64,000 nucleotides of DNA from Streptomyces sp. NBC_00572. GTDB taxonomy: Bacteria > Actinomycetota > Actinomycetes > Streptomycetales > Streptomycetaceae. Positions 17,418 to 26,500 of the stretch are shown here, piece after piece. Made by a program: the position numbers and the translations under genes. The stretch covers positions 333,443 through 397,442 of the forward strand of contig NZ_JAPENX010000003.1 in assembly GCF_026341815.1 (NCBI RefSeq), in the 5' to 3' direction. The first letter of the stretch is position 1; every line of letters starts with the position of its first letter. A model generated the notes under the pieces. That model was not told the origin of the DNA, made no database searches, and saw only the letters and a program-made list of their open reading frames with translations.

Positions 17418-17455
17418 CCCCATGTTTAGATTGGGTTCGTAATCTAAACATGGGG
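17418..17455. promoter_or_regulatory. Perfect palindromic operator, probably for the adjacent TetR
   Basis: The arms CCCCATGTTTAGATT (17418-17432) and AATCTAAACATGGGG (17441-17455) are exact inverted repeats of 15 bp around an 8-bp spacer. It sits midway between the divergent TetR and SDR genes, in an A/T-rich patch suited to promoters. A terminator there is unlikely because no gene ends nearby. Confidence 0.85.
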
Positions 17456-17495
17456 CGTGCGACTCGACGGCGCCCGCCGAAGACCAGGAGCAGGC

Positions 17496-18188
17496 ATGGA
17501 ACTGAAGAACGCGGTCGCGGTCGTCACCGGCGCCAACCGGGGCCTCGGACGGCACCTGGCCGCCCAGCTCGTGGAGCGCGGCGCGAAGGTGTACGCGGCG
17601 GCCCGCCACCCCGAGACGGTCGACGTGCCGGGCACCGTCCCGCTGCGCCTCGACGTGACGGACGAGGCATCGATACGGGAGGCCGCCCGCATCGCGTCGG
17701 ATGCGACCCTGCTGATCAACAACGCGGGCATCTCCACCGGCGCGACGCTGATCGGGGGCGACACCGATGAGGTGCGCCGGGAGATGGAGACCAACTTCTA
17801 CGGCCCGCTCGCCGCGACCCGCGCCTTCGCCCCCGTCATCGAGGGCAACGGCGGCGGCGCCGTACTCAACGTCCTGTCCGCCCTGTCCTGGTTCCACCCG
17901 GCCGCCCTCGGCTCCTACGCCGCATCCAAGGCCGCCGCCTGGGCACTGAGTGACGCTACTCGCGAAGAGCTGGCGCCCCGGGGCATCGCCGTCTCGGCGC
18001 TGCACGTCGGCTACATGGACACCGACATGGCCGCCGGTGTCCCCGCCGACCAGAAGGTCGCCGCCGCCGACGTCGCGGCTCAGGCCCTGTACGGCATCGA
18101 GACGGGCCTGCCCGAGATCCTCGCCGACGAGACCAGCCGGTACGTCAAGCAGAGCCTGGCCGCGGCACCCCAGCCGAACGCAGGCTGA
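17496..18188 (+). CDS. Short-chain dehydrogenase/reductase (SDR)
   Basis: A 230-residue classical SDR. The cofactor motif is TGANRGLG (residues ~11-18), with LDVTD, NNAG and the catalytic Ser...YAASK arrangement following. The basic residue at the end of the second strand (AAARHP) suggests NADPH preference. AGGAG precedes the ATG at 17496. It is the first gene of the module expressed away from the TetR repressor and is followed 56 bp later by an aldo/keto reductase, suggesting carbonyl detoxification or a small catabolic pathway. Confidence 0.9.
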   Translation: MELKNAVAVVTGANRGLGRHLAAQLVERGAKVYAAARHPETVDVPGTVPLRLDVTDEASIREAARIASDATLLINNAGISTGATLIGGDTDEVRREMETNFYGPLAATRAFAPVIEGNGGGAVLNVLSALSWFHPAALGSYAASKAAAWALSDATREELAPRGIAVSALHVGYMDTDMAAGVPADQKVAAADVAAQALYGIETGLPEILADETSRYVKQSLAAAPQPNAG

Positions 18189-18244
18189 CGCTCACCCCGC
18201 CACCGCGGCGCGCCCCCTTCCCACCCCTCGTGCAAGGACCTTTC

Positions 18245-19300
<1,056 letters not shown>

Positions 19301-19437
19301 TGGGCGAACGCGGCTGAGGACGCGGTGCGCCCAGCCGCAGCCAGGAAAACAACGCAAACTATCCCGTACTGGGAGAAGCCCGGGGCGAGCACGGACCCCG
19401 CCCCCTTCCAGGGACGGGACACGGAACGGAGACGACG

Positions 19438-20442
19438 ATGAGGGCCTTCATGGTCGAGAAGTACGGCGGCCAGGCCGGGATGCGCGCCGCCGAAATGCCC
19501 GACCCGCAGGTGGGCGCCGACGACGTCCTGGTCAAGATCCACGCGGCGAGCGTCAACCCGCTGGACCTCAGGATTCGCAACGGGGACTTCAAGGCGTTCC
19601 TGCCCTACCGTCTCCCCCTCGTCCTGGGCAACGACCTCGCCGGAGAGGTCCTGCAGGTCGGGTCCTCCGTCACCCGCTTCGCGGTGGGTGACGAGGTCTA
19701 CGCCCGGCCCGACAAGGACCGCATCGGCACCTTCGCCGAACTCCTCGCAGTCCACCAGGACGACCTGGCGCCCAAACCCGCCGCCCTCACCATGACCGAG
19801 GCCGCCTCCCTGCCCCTGGTCGCCCTGACCGCATGGCAGGCACTGGTCGAGCGCGCCCGCGTACAGCCGGGTCAGAAGGTCCTCATCCACGCGGGCGCCG
19901 GCGGCCTCGGCTCCATCGCCATCCAGCTGGCCAAGGAACTCGGCGCGCACGTGGCCACCACCGCGAGCACCGCCAAGGTCGACCTGGTCAAGAACCTCGG
20001 CGCGGACGAAGTCATCGACTACCGCACCCAGGACTTCACCGAGGTCCTCGACGGCTACGACGTCGTCCTCGACAGCCTCGGTGGCGACAACCTGGCCAGG
20101 TCCTTGCGTGTCCTCAAGCCCGGCGGCATCGCCATCAGCGTCGCGGGCCCGCCCGACCCGGCCTTCGCCCGTGAACTAGGCGCGAACCCGGTCCTCCGCC
20201 TGGCCATGACCGCGCTCAGTTCCAAGACCCGCCGCCAGGCCAAGCGCCTGGGCGTGACGTACTCCTTCCTGTTCATGAAGGCCAGTGGAGACCAGTTGCG
20301 GGAACTCACCCCCCTCATCGACACCGGGAAGATCCGCCCCGTCGTCGACACCGTCTTCCCGTTCGACGACACCCTCCACGCCATGGAGTACGTCGAAAAG
20401 GGCCGGGCGAAGGCCGGCAAGGTCGTCGTCTCCATGACGTAG
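19438..20442 (+). CDS. NADP-dependent quinone oxidoreductase-like MDR protein
   Basis: A 334-residue medium-chain dehydrogenase/reductase of the zinc-free quinone reductase type. The N-terminal GroES-like domain spans residues ~1-125; the cofactor fold begins at HAGAGGLGSIAIQLAK near residue 150. No structural or catalytic zinc cysteines are present. ACGGAG precedes the ATG. In the same module as an SDR, an aldo/keto reductase and a hydrolase, it probably reduces quinones or enones. Confidence 0.9.
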   Translation: MRAFMVEKYGGQAGMRAAEMPDPQVGADDVLVKIHAASVNPLDLRIRNGDFKAFLPYRLPLVLGNDLAGEVLQVGSSVTRFAVGDEVYARPDKDRIGTFAELLAVHQDDLAPKPAALTMTEAASLPLVALTAWQALVERARVQPGQKVLIHAGAGGLGSIAIQLAKELGAHVATTASTAKVDLVKNLGADEVIDYRTQDFTEVLDGYDVVLDSLGGDNLARSLRVLKPGGIAISVAGPPDPAFARELGANPVLRLAMTALSSKTRRQAKRLGVTYSFLFMKASGDQLRELTPLIDTGKIRPVVDTVFPFDDTLHAMEYVEKGRAKAGKVVVSMT

Positions 20443-20613
20443 GACAGACCCGCCGACACCGGCCGGCTCCACCAGCTCACCGTCCACGCCGAGCAAGGCG
20501 TGATGCGCCTGGTCACGGGCCTGGCACCCGGCTTCGGCAGGGCCGTCATCAGCCCCAGCGGACCCGCCACCACCCCGCGGCGCGCGACCAGAAACACACC
20601 GGGAGAAACCACC

Positions 20614-21480
20614 ATGAGCAGCACCGGCACCCCGAACGAACCCGTCATCACCTCGTACGCCCACGCCCCGACCCGCACCGTCACCGCCGGCGGCGTCACC
20701 TACGCTTTCCGCGAGCTGGGACCCAAGGGCGGCGTCCCCGTCGTGTTCTTCGTGCACCTCGCCGCGACCCTGGACAACTGGGACCCGCGCATCATCGACC
20801 CCATCGCGAAGGGCCGTCACGTCATCGCCTTCGACCAGCGCGGTGTCGGGGCCTCCACGGGCCAGGTGCCGGACAGCATCGAGGCGATGGCTGATGACGC
20901 CTACACCTTCATCACGGCGCTCGGCTTCGACAAGATTGACGTCTTCTCCTTCTCCCTCGGTGGCATGATCGCCCAGGCCCTGGTGGTGAAGCACCCCGAG
21001 CTCGTCCGCAAACTCGTCCTCACCGGCACAGGCCCCAAGGGCGGCAAGGACATCGACAAGGTCGCCGGCACCACGTACTGGGACATGCTGCGCGCCACCC
21101 TGACCCGGTCGGACCCCAAGGAATTCCTGTTCTTCAACCGCAACACCACCGGCAAGCTCGCCGCGCGCGCGTTCGTCAACCGGCTCAAGGAACGCACTGC
21201 CGACCGCGATGCGAAGATCAAGATCAAAGCGTTCCAGACGCAGCTGAAGGCGATCAAGAAATGGGGGCGCTCCACCCCCGACGACCTGTCGCAGCTCGCC
21301 CAGCCCACCCTGATCGCCAACGGCGACAACGACCGCATGGTGCCTTCGGTCCTCTCCGAGGACCTGCACCGACGCATCAAGGACAGCGAGCTGATCATCT
21401 ACCCCGACTCCGGCCACGGCGGCATCTTCCAGCACCACCAGCAGTTCGCCCCCCTCGCGGTCGAGTTCCTCGCCCGTTGA
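20614..21480 (+). CDS. Alpha/beta-fold hydrolase
   Basis: A 288-residue hydrolase/haloperoxidase-like protein. GVPVVFFVHLAATLDNWDP marks the oxyanion region, where the usual HG is replaced by HL. The nucleophile elbow is SFSLGG, with serine instead of glycine before the nucleophile, a variant seen in this subfamily. NGDNDRMVP and DSGHGGIFQH supply the acid and histidine. GGGAGA precedes the ATG at 20614. The 171-bp gap before it holds no gene; a longer frame from 20500 lacks a ribosome binding site. Confidence 0.88.
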   Translation: MSSTGTPNEPVITSYAHAPTRTVTAGGVTYAFRELGPKGGVPVVFFVHLAATLDNWDPRIIDPIAKGRHVIAFDQRGVGASTGQVPDSIEAMADDAYTFITALGFDKIDVFSFSLGGMIAQALVVKHPELVRKLVLTGTGPKGGKDIDKVAGTTYWDMLRATLTRSDPKEFLFFNRNTTGKLAARAFVNRLKERTADRDAKIKIKAFQTQLKAIKKWGRSTPDDLSQLAQPTLIANGDNDRMVPSVLSEDLHRRIKDSELIIYPDSGHGGIFQHHQQFAPLAVEFLAR

Positions 21481-21536
21481 CCTCTGGCGAACACCACAAC
21501 TGCACGTTCGGCGACCAGAAAGAGAAGAGCAGCATC

Positions 21537-22346
21537 ATGAGCGCCTCACCGTCCGCCGCTCAGCTGGGCGTGGAGAAGAAGCACCTCACTTCCTCGATCC
21601 TGCTGTGGGTACGCACCGACCAGCCCCGCCAGACCGGCATGGACCACTGGAAGGGACCGCACTCAGAGATCATCTCCGTCACCCCGGGCCTGGAGGAGTA
21701 CCGACAGATCCACCTCGCCGAGCACAACCCGGGCCGGTGGCCGGCGACCGACGGGGTGCAGACCTCGATCCCCGCGGACCGGAAGATCGACGGCGTCGCC
21801 GAGGTCACCTTCCAATCGGCGCTTGCGCCCCTGAAAGGGCGTAAGCAGACGAAGCTGGCCCACGCCGACGAGATCAACGTGTTCCGCCGCACCCTGCTCT
21901 ATGCCGGCCCACCGAACTCCTCCCGCTGGTACGACGTCGCCGGCCCCGACGAGACGGTCGGTGCCCGCACCCTGATCTACCTGCGCCGCAGAGACGGGGT
22001 CGGCGCAGGAGAGTTCCGGAAGTTCGTCAACCAGCAGCTCGTTCCCGCGCTCGCCGACGCCGCAGCGTTGAAGGAACTGCGCACGCAGACGTTCCTGCCC
22101 TGGAGCGAAAAGCTCTGGGACACCCCGAACGTCGCCCACGACAACCCCCATGACCAGCGATTTCATGCCTCCCTCGTCCTCGGGTTCAGCGACAGCGCAG
22201 CACGGGACGCATTCTTCACCGGCAACGCGATCGAGGGCCTGACCAACCAGCTGGCACCGCTCGCCTCCGCGATCCACGCATACGACGTCGCCGCAGCCTT
22301 GACCTTCGTCAAGAACGGAGACATCCTCCCGCGCTACCAGGAGTGA
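21537..22346 (+). CDS. EthD-domain-like protein
   Basis: A 269-residue protein with two halves that each look like a ferredoxin-like (dimeric alpha/beta-barrel) unit: SSILLWVRTDQPRQTGMDHW near residue 20 and ARTLIYLRRRDGVGAGEF near residue 143. This arrangement fits EthD-like proteins, small enzymes or accessory factors linked to ring-cleavage and ether degradation. No cofactor motif is visible. The ATG at 21537 follows AGAAGAG. It is the last intact gene of the TetR-flanked module, 56 bp after the hydrolase; the DNA beyond it is degenerate. Confidence 0.7.
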   Translation: MSASPSAAQLGVEKKHLTSSILLWVRTDQPRQTGMDHWKGPHSEIISVTPGLEEYRQIHLAEHNPGRWPATDGVQTSIPADRKIDGVAEVTFQSALAPLKGRKQTKLAHADEINVFRRTLLYAGPPNSSRWYDVAGPDETVGARTLIYLRRRDGVGAGEFRKFVNQQLVPALADAAALKELRTQTFLPWSEKLWDTPNVAHDNPHDQRFHASLVLGFSDSAARDAFFTGNAIEGLTNQLAPLASAIHAYDVAAALTFVKNGDILPRYQE

Positions 22347-22489
22347 ACGGCCGGCCAGAGCATGGAGCAGATCCGACGGACCGGCCGAGCAATCACTCCA
22401 CCCCCCGGACCGGGCGCTACCCGGTGCTCGGGAATATGGCTTGTCTCGAATGACGCCCGCTGCCAGCTGGGGCCTCGAACTGGGATACG

Positions 22490-22933
22490 AAGCGGCGCCT
22501 CGTCCTCCAGGAGCAGGACCGGACTGAGCACGTCACCACCGAGAAGGAACTCGCCGAGGCCAAGAAGAACTCCTGGATCAGGATCCCCCGCTTCGACTAC
22601 GCCCCGTCCGAACGCCTCCGCTTCGTCCTCAGCGGCGGCCAGCCGCACCGGGCGAGCGAATGGGCCGACACCCCCGGACGCTCCCTCGAGGACCAGCTCG
22701 CCGAGATCGCGCAGGAGGTCACACTTCGCGGCGACGCCGCCGAACGCAGACGTCTCGACGAGATCGAAGCAGCGCACCACGCTTCTGCCCTGCCCTCACA
22801 GGCAGTCACTCAGCGTGCCCTTGGCGGCACCTCAGATGGGATGACGTCCCGTGCCACCTCGGCCCGCCGCAACGGCACTTCCTGGGGAGGATCGACGGTC
22901 CTGGGGAGCGCGTGGGGAGAATCGACCGCATGA
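22490..22933 (+). pseudogene. Internal fragment of a large Streptomyces hypothetical protein, with alien tail
   Basis: This frame encodes KRRLVLQEQDRTEHVTTEKE, PRFDYAPSERLRFVLSGGQP and LEDQLAEIAQEVTLRGDAAE, a region of the conserved protein whose C-terminal end is found at 14641-14863. No start codon with a ribosome binding site precedes it, and frames upstream are closed. After DEIEAA the family similarity ends; the remaining residues (ending SWGGSTVLGSAWGESTA and stop at 22931) look like an integrase-type tail. It is a remnant, oriented like its partner, flanking the TetR/SDR module on the right. Confidence 0.6.
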
Positions 22934-23008
22934 CGCAGCACGATCCTGAAAGACGCTGAAAGACCGATCCGCTCAGGTCAGGGGTGAGTACAGCCGCATC
23001 GATGCAGG

Positions 23009-23134
23009 TCAGCACCACCACGTAGACAACTTCATGACGTAGGTACCGAGGTCGTCGGCCTCGACGATCCCGGGGAGCGAGCCGCCCTCACGCAAGGGGG
23101 TGACATAGCGGGTCGCTGTCACTTCTGTAAGCAT
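23009..23134 (-). pseudogene. HipA-like kinase, truncated after 35 codons
   Basis: The ATG at 23134 begins MLTEVTATRYVTPLREGG, SLPGIVEADDLGTYVMK, which I recognise as the N-terminus of a Streptomyces HipA-family kinase (formerly annotated as aminotransferase class I and II, ~260 residues). After YVMK, at about 23030, the sequence changes to LSTWWC and stops. The missing C-terminal part is not present elsewhere in the window. The break marks the right-hand boundary of the accessory mosaic that begins near 14270. Confidence 0.65.
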
Positions 23135-23146
23135 CCGCCCAGGCTA

Positions 23147-23180
23147 GGGCCTGTCCGGCCCTGATCCGCCGGACAGGCCC
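23147..23180. repeat. Inverted repeat, hairpin between truncated kinase and truncated haemoglobin
   Basis: GGGCCTGTCCGG (23147-23158) and CCGGACAGGCCC (23169-23180) are exact inverted repeats with a 10-bp spacer. It lies 12 bp upstream of the kinase remnant start and is not positioned to terminate any intact gene, so it may be the relic of a small mobile element. The rest of 23181-23330 carries the promoter of the haemoglobin gene. Confidence 0.5.
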
Positions 23181-23330
23181 CAGGCGTGCGCCCGCACGGT
23201 GTCGACCAGCGCCGGCGGTACGGGCGGCGCACGCCTGCGACTCCTCGCCCCGCCGAGAGCGAACATCCTTGGATCCGGGCCGTGTTGTGTGAAAGCTGGG
23301 AGGTCACATCCCGGATCCCGGAGGCGCGCC

Positions 23331-23789
23331 ATGACCGCCGAGCACGCGAACACCCTGTACGAGGCCGTGGGCGGAGCCGACGCGCTGCGCCGGCTCTCCG
23401 AGACGTTCTACGAAGGGGTCCTGGCCGACCCCCTCCTCGCCCCCGTCTTCACCGACTTCACCGCCGCCCATGTGGAGCACGTCGCCGTGTGGCTGGCGGA
23501 GGTGTTCTCGGGACCCGCCGAGTTCACGGCGGAGCTCGGCGGCCACCAGGCCCTGCTCCGCGCCCACCTCGGACTCGGCATCACGGAGGAACAGCGGCTG
23601 CGCTGGATGGAGTTGATGGCGGCGGCCGTGGAGAAGGAACTGCCGGACGACGCCCTGCTGCGCCGCCGGGTGGTGGAGTACTTCGACTGGGGCACGCGGA
23701 TCGCCAAGGACGTCTCGGCCTCGGCACCCGGCACGGACCTCGGCGAGCCGGGCCCCACCCCGCGCTGGGGCTGGGACGGCCTCGCCTGA
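23331..23789 (+). CDS. Group II truncated haemoglobin (HbO-like)
   Basis: A 152-residue globin. Residues ~8-45 (YEAVGGADALRRLSETFYEG and LADPLLAPVF) match the truncated-haemoglobin A-B helices, the proximal histidine is in GGHQALLRAHLGLGI, and VEYFDWGTRIAKD is the H helix. Group II proteins bind O2/NO in the cytoplasm. GGAGG precedes the ATG at 23331. The C-terminal ~15 residues (GPTPRWGWDG) extend beyond the fold, as in several Streptomyces members. It stands alone, with a long hairpin following. Confidence 0.92.
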   Translation: MTAEHANTLYEAVGGADALRRLSETFYEGVLADPLLAPVFTDFTAAHVEHVAVWLAEVFSGPAEFTAELGGHQALLRAHLGLGITEEQRLRWMELMAAAVEKELPDDALLRRRVVEYFDWGTRIAKDVSASAPGTDLGEPGPTPRWGWDGLA

Positions 23790-23804
23790 CCGACAGGGCA
23801 CCTC

Positions 23805-23863
23805 CTAGGGGTGTCTTGTCGATCACGCCGCGAGCCCGGCCTGATCGACAAGACACCCCCTAG
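23805..23863. repeat. Long near-perfect palindrome between globin and cbiZ
   Basis: CTAGGGGTGTCTTGTCGATC plus A (23805-23825) pairs with the complementary arm at 23842-23863, with one extra C and a 16-bp loop. Both ends are CTAG. It can act as a terminator for the globin, but its length and CTAG ends also suggest a miniature element relic. It ends only three bases before the cbiZ start. Confidence 0.6.
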
Positions 23864-23866
23864 GGT

Positions 23867-24613
23867 GTGGGGGTGCCTTCGCGAACCCTCCTGACCAGCG
23901 CGTCTCTCTCCGATGCCGCTCTCCTCACCCACACGGAACAGGGCCGTGACCGGCCGCTCCTCGTGTGGGCCCCGGGGCCGGGCGTCCGCATGGTGTCGAG
24001 CGCGGTGCTCGGCGGCGGCATCGGCGAGCGGCAGTGGGTGATCAACGCCCAGGTCCCGCCCGGCTACGACCGGCTCGACCCGGTCGCCCACCTCCGCGAC
24101 CTGGCCGCCGGAGCGGGGCTCGTGGGCGCGGGCGTGGGCTTCATGACGGCGGCTTCGGTCGCCGACCGGTGCCACGCCGAGGACGGCGGTGTGCGGGCCG
24201 TGGTCACCGCCGGGATAGGGGTACGGGGCTGGGCGGCGGCGCCGGGAGAGGGCGGCGTCGCGATCCCCCGCCCCGGGACGATCAACATCATCGTGTCGCT
24301 GCCGGTCCCCCTCACGGACGCGGCACTCGTCAACGCGGTCGCCACCGCCACCGAGGCGAAGGTCCAGGCCCTGGTCGAACTCGGCGCGGACGCCTCGGGC
24401 ACGCCCACGGACGCGGTCTGCGTGGCCGCGCCTTCACCCACCGGATCCGCGGCCGAACCGTTCGCCGGCCCGCGCTCCCTGTGGGGCGCGCGCCTGGCCC
24501 GGGCGGTGCACGCGGCGACCAGAGCCGCCTGCGCGGACCTGATCGCCGCCGAGGCCGCGAAGCCCGCCGACGGCCCGCCGCCCGTCACGTACGCCTCGAT
24601 CGCATCCCTTTGA
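23867..24613 (+). CDS. cbiZ: Adenosylcobinamide amidohydrolase CbiZ
   Basis: A 248-residue CbiZ protein, which removes the aminopropanol side chain from adenosylcobinamide to give adenosylcobyric acid for salvage into B12. Typical segments are VSSAVLGGGIGERQWVINAQ, VGFMTAASV, GVRAVVTAGIGV and the closing ADLIAAEAA. The start is either the GTG at 23867 or the GTG at 23873; no ribosome binding site is visible because a palindrome ends at 23863, so the transcript could be leaderless. No cobalamin riboswitch was seen upstream, and no other cobalamin gene is nearby. Confidence 0.87.
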   Translation: MGVPSRTLLTSASLSDAALLTHTEQGRDRPLLVWAPGPGVRMVSSAVLGGGIGERQWVINAQVPPGYDRLDPVAHLRDLAAGAGLVGAGVGFMTAASVADRCHAEDGGVRAVVTAGIGVRGWAAAPGEGGVAIPRPGTINIIVSLPVPLTDAALVNAVATATEAKVQALVELGADASGTPTDAVCVAAPSPTGSAAEPFAGPRSLWGARLARAVHAATRAACADLIAAEAAKPADGPPPVTYASIASL

Positions 24614-24849
24614 TACGCGGCGAGGCCCGGCGCGATCGCCTCGCACGCCTCGGCCAGCCGGCTCATCCGAGCCGTGCGCTCGCGCTGCCCCGCCTCGATC
24701 CGGTCCTCGCTCAGCGTTTCGGTGTACCGCTCGACGGTCTCGGCCGGCTCCCGGAACTCCCGCAGGTTCTCCCCGTACTGGGAGGGCCGGACGCCCTGGG
24801 GAGGAGCTTCCGCTGCGGCAGCGTCAAGCCCCGCGTCCAGGTTTCCGGC
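24614..24849 (-). other. Coding-like stretch without start or proper stop (possible gene remnant)
   Basis: Read on the minus strand, 24849 to about 24614 encodes SQYGENLREFREPAETVERY, TETLSEDRIEAGQRERTARM and SRLAEACEAIAPGLAAYQRD, highly charged with almost exclusively G/C third positions. The frame is closed by TGA just upstream (24850-24852) and then runs antisense into cbiZ without a natural end. It could be a decayed helical protein, or a gene starting at ATG 24666 that overlaps cbiZ. I do not recognise the family. Confidence 0.35.
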
Positions 24850-24890
24850 TCACCGCCGCACCCGCACCCGGAGCGGCACCGGGGGGCGGT

Positions 24891-25538
24891 TCAGCCGTGC
24901 GACAGCAGCGCCGCCGTGAGTTCGGCCGCGCGACGGTGCCAGAGGTGGGCGCCGCGCAGCATCGAGTGGCCTCCCGTCGGCATCGGGATGCCCGCCGCGT
25001 CCGCGCCCGCCGCGCGGGCCCTGCGGACGAAGTCCCAGGAGGCGCGGGCCGAGGTGACGCGGTCGGTCTCGTCGTGGAGCAGGTAGAGCCGCCGGCCGCC
25101 GAGGTGGTCGACGGGCTCGTCGGTGGGGCACCAGGGCGCGAGGGCGACGACGCCACGGACGGCGGGGTCGCCCGCGGCGGCGAGTGCCGCGCGGCCGCCC
25201 ATCGAGTGGCCGAGGAGGACGACGGGGACGGGTCCGGCCTGTTCCCGGAGGCGTACGAGTGCGCTCTCGGCGTCGCGGGCGGCGTCGGCGCTCTCCCCGT
25301 TCCAGCCACGGTGTCGGTAGCGCACCTCGGCGACCAGTACGTCCCGGCCGCGGACGGCGCGGGTCACGGCGGTGGCGAAGGGGCGCATGCGCAGCGCGGG
25401 GAGGTTGAGCGCGGGCGGCGGCTCGGGGCCGTCGGCGCGGCCGCCGTGGAGCAGCAGCACGGCCGCGGTGGGTACGGCGGGTGCGCTGCGGACGACGAGG
25501 GAGCCGGGGTCGGCACGCCGGGTGCGGCAGAGGGTCAT
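24891..25538 (-). CDS. Alpha/beta-fold hydrolase (dienelactone hydrolase-like)
   Basis: A 215-residue small alpha/beta hydrolase. LLLHGGRADG is the oxyanion region, LLGHSMGGRAAL holds the nucleophile serine, LLHDETDRV the acid and GGHSMLRG the histidine. No signal peptide. I place the start at the ATG 25538 since the following MTLCRTRRADPGSLVV is the natural beginning of the fold; the ribosome binding site is weak and starts further upstream (e.g. 25586) are possible. It is flanked by the coding-like remnant on one side and a 233-bp gap without genes (25539-25771) on the other. Confidence 0.82.
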   Translation of the reverse strand: MTLCRTRRADPGSLVVRSAPAVPTAAVLLLHGGRADGPEPPPALNLPALRMRPFATAVTRAVRGRDVLVAEVRYRHRGWNGESADAARDAESALVRLREQAGPVPVVLLGHSMGGRAALAAAGDPAVRGVVALAPWCPTDEPVDHLGGRRLYLLHDETDRVTSARASWDFVRRARAAGADAAGIPMPTGGHSMLRGAHLWHRRAAELTAALLSHG

Positions 25539-25771
25539 CGGGCGTTCGCCCCGCTCCCGCGCCGGTGCGCTGGCCGGCGGGAACATCCGCTCAGGCGGAC
25601 CGTCGCGTGTCCGGGCTGCTGCGCCATGGGTGGCCTCCAGGAGTCGCTTGCCGCCTCCCCGGTGGAGCGGTCCGCTCACGACACGGGGGAGACGACCGTG
25701 AGGCCCGCAGTCTGCCAGGTCGCACGGGCCGTCAGATACGGGACCCGGCGGACGGGAAGGGCGCCCCGGAC

Positions 25772-26500
25772 TCACGGCATGCCAGGTGTGCCGGTGGGCG
25801 CGGCCGGGGCGGGGCAGGCGACGGTGCCCGGGAGTACGGAGAGCTTGAGTTTCGGGGTGGTGAGGAGGCCGGGGATCTGGAAGTCCTGGGCGGTGCCGAC
25901 GATCCGGTCGAACTTGGCGTACCGCGCCTGGATGCCGAAGCGGTGCTGCGGACTGTTCAGCGGATTGACGACGTATGCCCCGCCGGCGTCCTTCACGGTC
26001 TTCACGTCGGCGCCGTTGGTGTTGAGGTCGACGATGCCGTCCATGTCGAGGACTCCGGTGGCGTCGCGCAGGTCGAGGACGGTGTTCTTCGTCCTGATCT
26101 CCCAGGAGCCGGGGTTGTCGTCGCCGAGGGTGAGGAGCAGGGTGTACGTGGCTCCCGCGATCTGCTGCCGCTGGCTCAGGCAGAGGCCGTTGAGCATCCC
26201 GTCCGCGAAGCCCATGCGGAGCACCCGTACGGTTCCGGTCGAACCGTCGGGCCGTACGACGGTCTGGTCGACGACGGCGGCGCCGTACTGCGTCCCGTAC
26301 AGGCTGCTGGTGGTGAAGTCGACGGGCCGGTCCTGGATCCGGAGTCCGACGGCCAGGGCGCCGCTCGCCATCGCGGAGCCGAGGCCACCGGCCGCCAGGA
26401 GCGCGGGCACGGCGACGGCGAGGGAGCGGCGCCAGTGGGTGCGCCCTTCCGGCCCGCGGTTCTCGGGGCTCAACACGGGCAGGCGGGGCTCGGGGCTCAT
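25772..26500 (-). CDS. DUF6230-type secreted protein
   Basis: A 242-residue protein of the Streptomyces DUF6230 family (older label: cholesterol esterase, without support). A basic N-terminus (THWRRSLAV) leads into a hydrophobic segment (VPALLAAGGLGSAMASGALA), probably a signal or anchor, and the remainder is a beta-rich, Thr/Val-rich extracytoplasmic domain ending with LSVLPGTVACP. It shares the segment order GALA-x7-PV.FT with the products at 27515 and 29027. Its ATG overlaps the preceding stop codon by four bases, making it the last gene of the overlapping five-gene run from 28839. Function unknown. Confidence 0.75.
   Translation of the reverse strand: MSPEPRLPVLSPENRGPEGRTHWRRSLAVAVPALLAAGGLGSAMASGALAVGLRIQDRPVDFTTSSLYGTQYGAAVVDQTVVRPDGSTGTVRVLRMGFADGMLNGLCLSQRQQIAGATYTLLLTLGDDNPGSWEIRTKNTVLDLRDATGVLDMDGIVDLNTNGADVKTVKDAGGAYVVNPLNSPQHRFGIQARYAKFDRIVGTAQDFQIPGLLTTPKLKLSVLPGTVACPAPAAPTGTPGMP

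Noticed and set aside
22800..22933. Tail of the hypothetical fragment as an intact integrase
   Set aside because: No tyrosine or serine recombinase catalytic motif exists in this stretch; at most it is the last ~40 codons of one.
24064..24666. A 200-codon frame on the minus strand antisense to cbiZ
   Set aside because: Its cbiZ-overlapping part has the composition of an antisense shadow; only the part beyond 24614 looks coding, and that is listed separately.
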